Under the pieces are notes generated by a model, which searched no databases, was not told the origin of the DNA, and was given only the letters and a program-made list of their open reading frames with translations. 9,487 nt of DNA from JAFGED01 sp964551295 (GTDB taxonomy: Bacteria > Chloroflexota > Anaerolineae > B4-G1). The stretch spans positions 1 to 9,487 of the forward strand of contig CAZKDJ010000156.1 of the NCBI GenBank assembly GCA_964551295.1, read 5' to 3'. Each line of letters starts with the position of its first letter. Within the stretch, counting starts at the first letter, position 1. A program made the position numbers and the translations under genes. Below are positions 7,324-9,487 of this stretch, piece by piece.

Positions 7324-7343
7324 GGCCGGGTTTTCCTCCGGCC
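7324..7343. other. Secondary GC hairpin in the convergent intergenic region
   Basis: GGCCGG (7324-7329) pairs with CCGGCC (7338-7343) around an eight-base loop. It starts 9 nt after the stop of the minus-strand carbohydrate-binding remnant and may be part of that gene's transcription end. No U-run follows it. The six-base stem is strong in G/C but short. Confidence 0.35.
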
Positions 7344-7351
7344 CTAGGAGG

Positions 7352-8149
7352 TTAGTGTGTGAAAACAAACCAGTTGATGTTGACGAAATCTGACGACTGA
7401 CCACTGCTGAAGACGATATGCACGGTGTGGTTTCCAGTCACACTGGAGGTATTCATAGGGATGGTAGTCCACGATTGCCAACCGCCAGTGTTGCCAATGG
7501 CGATGGAGGCAATCGTCGGGCCACTTACGCTATCCAAACGGAAGTTTACCATGCCGCTTGCTCCGCCGGAGACGCCGGAAGCAAGACGCGCCTGAACGGT
7601 GACGGGCGATGCGCTGCCGAAATTCACATCGTCGTAGCGGAGCCAATCACCGTTGGCAATCCAACCGACGTTCTCGCCGCCCCCGGTATCGCTGGTCGTT
7701 TCGGTCTGGGTTCCGGATTGAGTATTGTAGCTCTCAGCCTGGATAGTACTGTAGGCGTCGCGTCCGCCGCCGCTGGGCGTAGCCGTAGGTTGGGGAACAG
7801 GCGTGCTGGTTGGGCTACTGCCGCCATCACCATAGACTTCGAACTCGTAGAGCGAGTAGCCCCATTCCGTTGCCCGCGATGTACCATACATACGGATGTA
7901 TCGCCCGCTGCCGCTCACCGACAGGTCATTGGTCGTAGACGCGTTGCTAGATAAGGTTCGGATGGTCGTCCAGTTATTTCCATCGTTGGAGGTCTGTATC
8001 CGGTAGGCAGAAGCGTAGGCTGTTTCCCAACGCAGGATGACGCGGTTGATGGTTTGCGTCGATCCCAAATCCACCTGAATCCATTGGGGGTCACTGAAGG
8101 AGCTTGACCAACGAGTGCTCGTGTTGCCGTCGACTGCGTTGCTGGCAGG
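7352..8149 (-). pseudogene. 5'-truncated carbohydrate-binding protein (F5/8C + CBM6)
   Basis: This is the C-terminal part of a secreted carbohydrate-active protein, read from 8149 down to the TAA at 7352-7354. The first part (8149 to about 7826) is an F5/8 type C (discoidin, CBM32-like) domain beginning abruptly at PASNAVDGNTSTRW, with WIQVDLG and TSNDGNNW motifs. It lacks the usual N-terminal strand of the domain. A Pro/Thr/Ser linker follows (about 7825-7760), then a CBM6 domain (about 7759-7355) with IQAESY, NVGWIANGDWLRY and a FVNINWF ending. Such modules normally follow a glycoside hydrolase or other secreted enzyme; here no catalytic domain, signal peptide or own start exists. Upstream, the frame runs without a stop into the histidine kinase remnant in another frame. 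An internal GTG at 8072-8074 is probably not a real start. Confidence 0.82.
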
Positions 8150-9487
8150 GTAAAGTAAAACGTCGAGCCTGCCCCTTTCTCTCCAGATGATCTTGCTCCA
8201 ATAGTCCCGCCATGCAGCTCGACCAAGCGCTTGCAGATTGACAGACCCAGTCCCAGGCCACCATACCCCCGCGTCGCCGTCCGTTCTGACTGGCGGAACT
8301 CGTCAAAGATCACCTCCTGTTCCTCTGGAGGGATTCCAAGCCCTGTATCGCTGACCGAGATGATCACCATGTCCTGGCCTGCCTCGGCCTTTAAGACGAT
8401 TTCTCCTTGGGAGGTGAACTTGACGGCGTTGCTGATCAGGTTCAGGGCCACTTGCTGCAAGCGCGTCCGATCCCCCCACGCTTTTGGCAGGTCGGGTGAT
8501 ATCTCTGTGCGCCAGGTCAGTCCTTTGTCGCGTGCCAGTTGGCCGCCTACTACTTCTATGACCTCAAGCACTTGGATCAAATCCAGCGGCTCACGCATCA
8601 ACTTCAATTGTCCCATCTCATTTCGTGCCAAGTCCAGCACGTCCCGAATCAGCCCGACGATCAATCCTAGCGGCGTGCGCAGTTCGTGACTCACCGTGGA
8701 AAGGAAGCGGCTCTTCAACCGATTGGCCTCCTCGGCCAGTCGCCGGCCCTCGGTTGCCTCTTGGTACAAGCGGGCCGTGTTGAGCGCGGCAGCCAGTTGA
8801 CGGACGATGCTGCCCAGTAATCCTATTTCGGGGGCGCTGAACGTCGTGAATCCTACCTGTTCTCCTTGTACAATTAGTGGTAGCAGCAAAAGACTGAATG
8901 GTCGGTCGTCGGGGTACATCCCGTGGGGGGAAACTGCCGGGTGGGGAAGTGGAAAGTTGTTCTCTCTAGATCAGATACCACGCGTAGCGAGCTCTCTGCC
9001 AGTGGATCGTCTTCTCCGGGTGTGAAAAATGCCACGGCGGCATGCGCTATGCCTACTTGAGGCAGGTGCTGGCCCAATGTTTCATAGATCTGGTTCTCAT
9101 TCAATGCCGTGAGCAGGCAGGCGGACATAGGACCTACCCGGTCGGCCTGCCGGTTTTGCGCGACGATATATCGTTTGTGCTGCTGTCGTATACTCTCGCT
9201 GCTGGCGACTCGCGCTTCATCGACCATGTCCTCGGCCAGTCGATACATCTGCTGGCGATTGGCGGGTTGGCACAGCGTCTCAAAGATCGGCATGCCGTGT
9301 CTCAGCACTGAGATAGCCGCCTGCTAGATGTGCGCATCGGCCTCGGCAGTCTCGACCCGTTGCAGCATCTCTTTGAGCGCGTGATAGAAGTATGTCGAGT
9401 TGCCCTGTTCGAGGCTATCCTGGAATGCTTCTACTAGTTGGCGGCTCAGAGCGCGGATTTCGTCCGGGCTGAGGCTATCTGTCTCTG
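8140..9487 (-). pseudogene. Decayed GAF-sensor histidine kinase, open at the window edge
   Basis: Read on the minus strand from the right edge, this is a helical segment with LSPDEIRALSRQLVEAF, a GAF-like sensor region (about 9200-8770), HisKA with HELRTP (His codon at 8686-8688), and a HATPase domain with ISNAVKF (N box), SDTGLGIP (G1), GGLGLGLSICKRLVELHGG (G2) and GSTFYFTLPA. Four lesions are visible. TAG at 9324-9326 stands where the frame otherwise continues as HI-stop-QAAI. One base is missing at the G6 run 8925-8930, where an added base would restore FPPHGMYP. HELRTPLGLIVGL runs straight into IRDVLDLA near 8650, so the loop and helix ends that normally separate them are absent. After TLPA near 8140 the gene changes into carbohydrate-binding sequence in another frame. 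Family members often continue into a receiver domain, missing here. Sequencing error could explain one lesion but hardly all. Confidence 0.8.

Noticed and set aside
7418..7954. A 178-codon plus-strand open frame
   Set aside because: It is antisense to the F5/8C-CBM6 coding sequence, has no ribosome site and no protein-like pattern.
7352..9308. A novel sensor kinase carrying an extracellular F5/8C-CBM6 tail
   Set aside because: The two parts are in different frames, there is no membrane helix between them, and the kinase side carries three other lesions. A broken junction explains the sequence better than a new architecture or programmed frameshifting.

Overview
The window looks like chromosomal DNA of an uncultured or little-studied member of the Chloroflexota (Anaerolineae/Caldilineae-type). 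This is an inference from gene style: a sensor kinase of the substrate-binding/GAF/HisKA type common there, a Pro/Thr-rich linker joining carbohydrate-binding modules, and an exosortase gene pair known from Cyanobacteria and Chloroflexi-like genomes. No rRNA, tRNA, CRISPR array or transposase is visible. Phylum assignment is moderate at best.

Layout. (a) 1-119 is non-coding and holds a perfect 7-bp inverted repeat. (b) 120-1563, minus strand, is a two-gene operon: a Yip1-like polytopic membrane protein followed, 4 nt later, by a two-helix membrane-anchored coiled-coil protein. (c) 1564-1894 is a divergent intergenic region. (d) 1895-7199, plus strand, is a run of four genes: a small lipoprotein, a 66-aa single-pass protein, a 517-aa exosortase with a fused EpsI-like C-terminal domain (XrtO type), and, 3 nt further on, a 958-aa polytopic protein with VIT and von Willebrand A domains and a C-terminal PEP-CTERM sorting signal. 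(e) 7200-7351 is a convergent intergenic region with two hairpins, the larger one a good bidirectional terminator candidate. (f) 7352-9487, minus strand, is gene wreckage. The 3' part of a secreted carbohydrate-binding protein (F5/8 type C plus CBM6) is joined out of frame to the 3' end of a sensor histidine kinase that also carries a nonsense codon, a one-base frameshift and an apparent internal in-frame deletion.

The functional centre is the exosortase and its neighbour. The enzyme keeps its Cys, Arg and His residues, and the next gene supplies a protein ending in the signal such an enzyme recognises. They are probably co-translated as an enzyme plus dedicated substrate. The lipoprotein and the 66-aa protein lie just upstream on the same strand, but they are markedly more AT-rich, so their membership in the same system is only a hypothesis.
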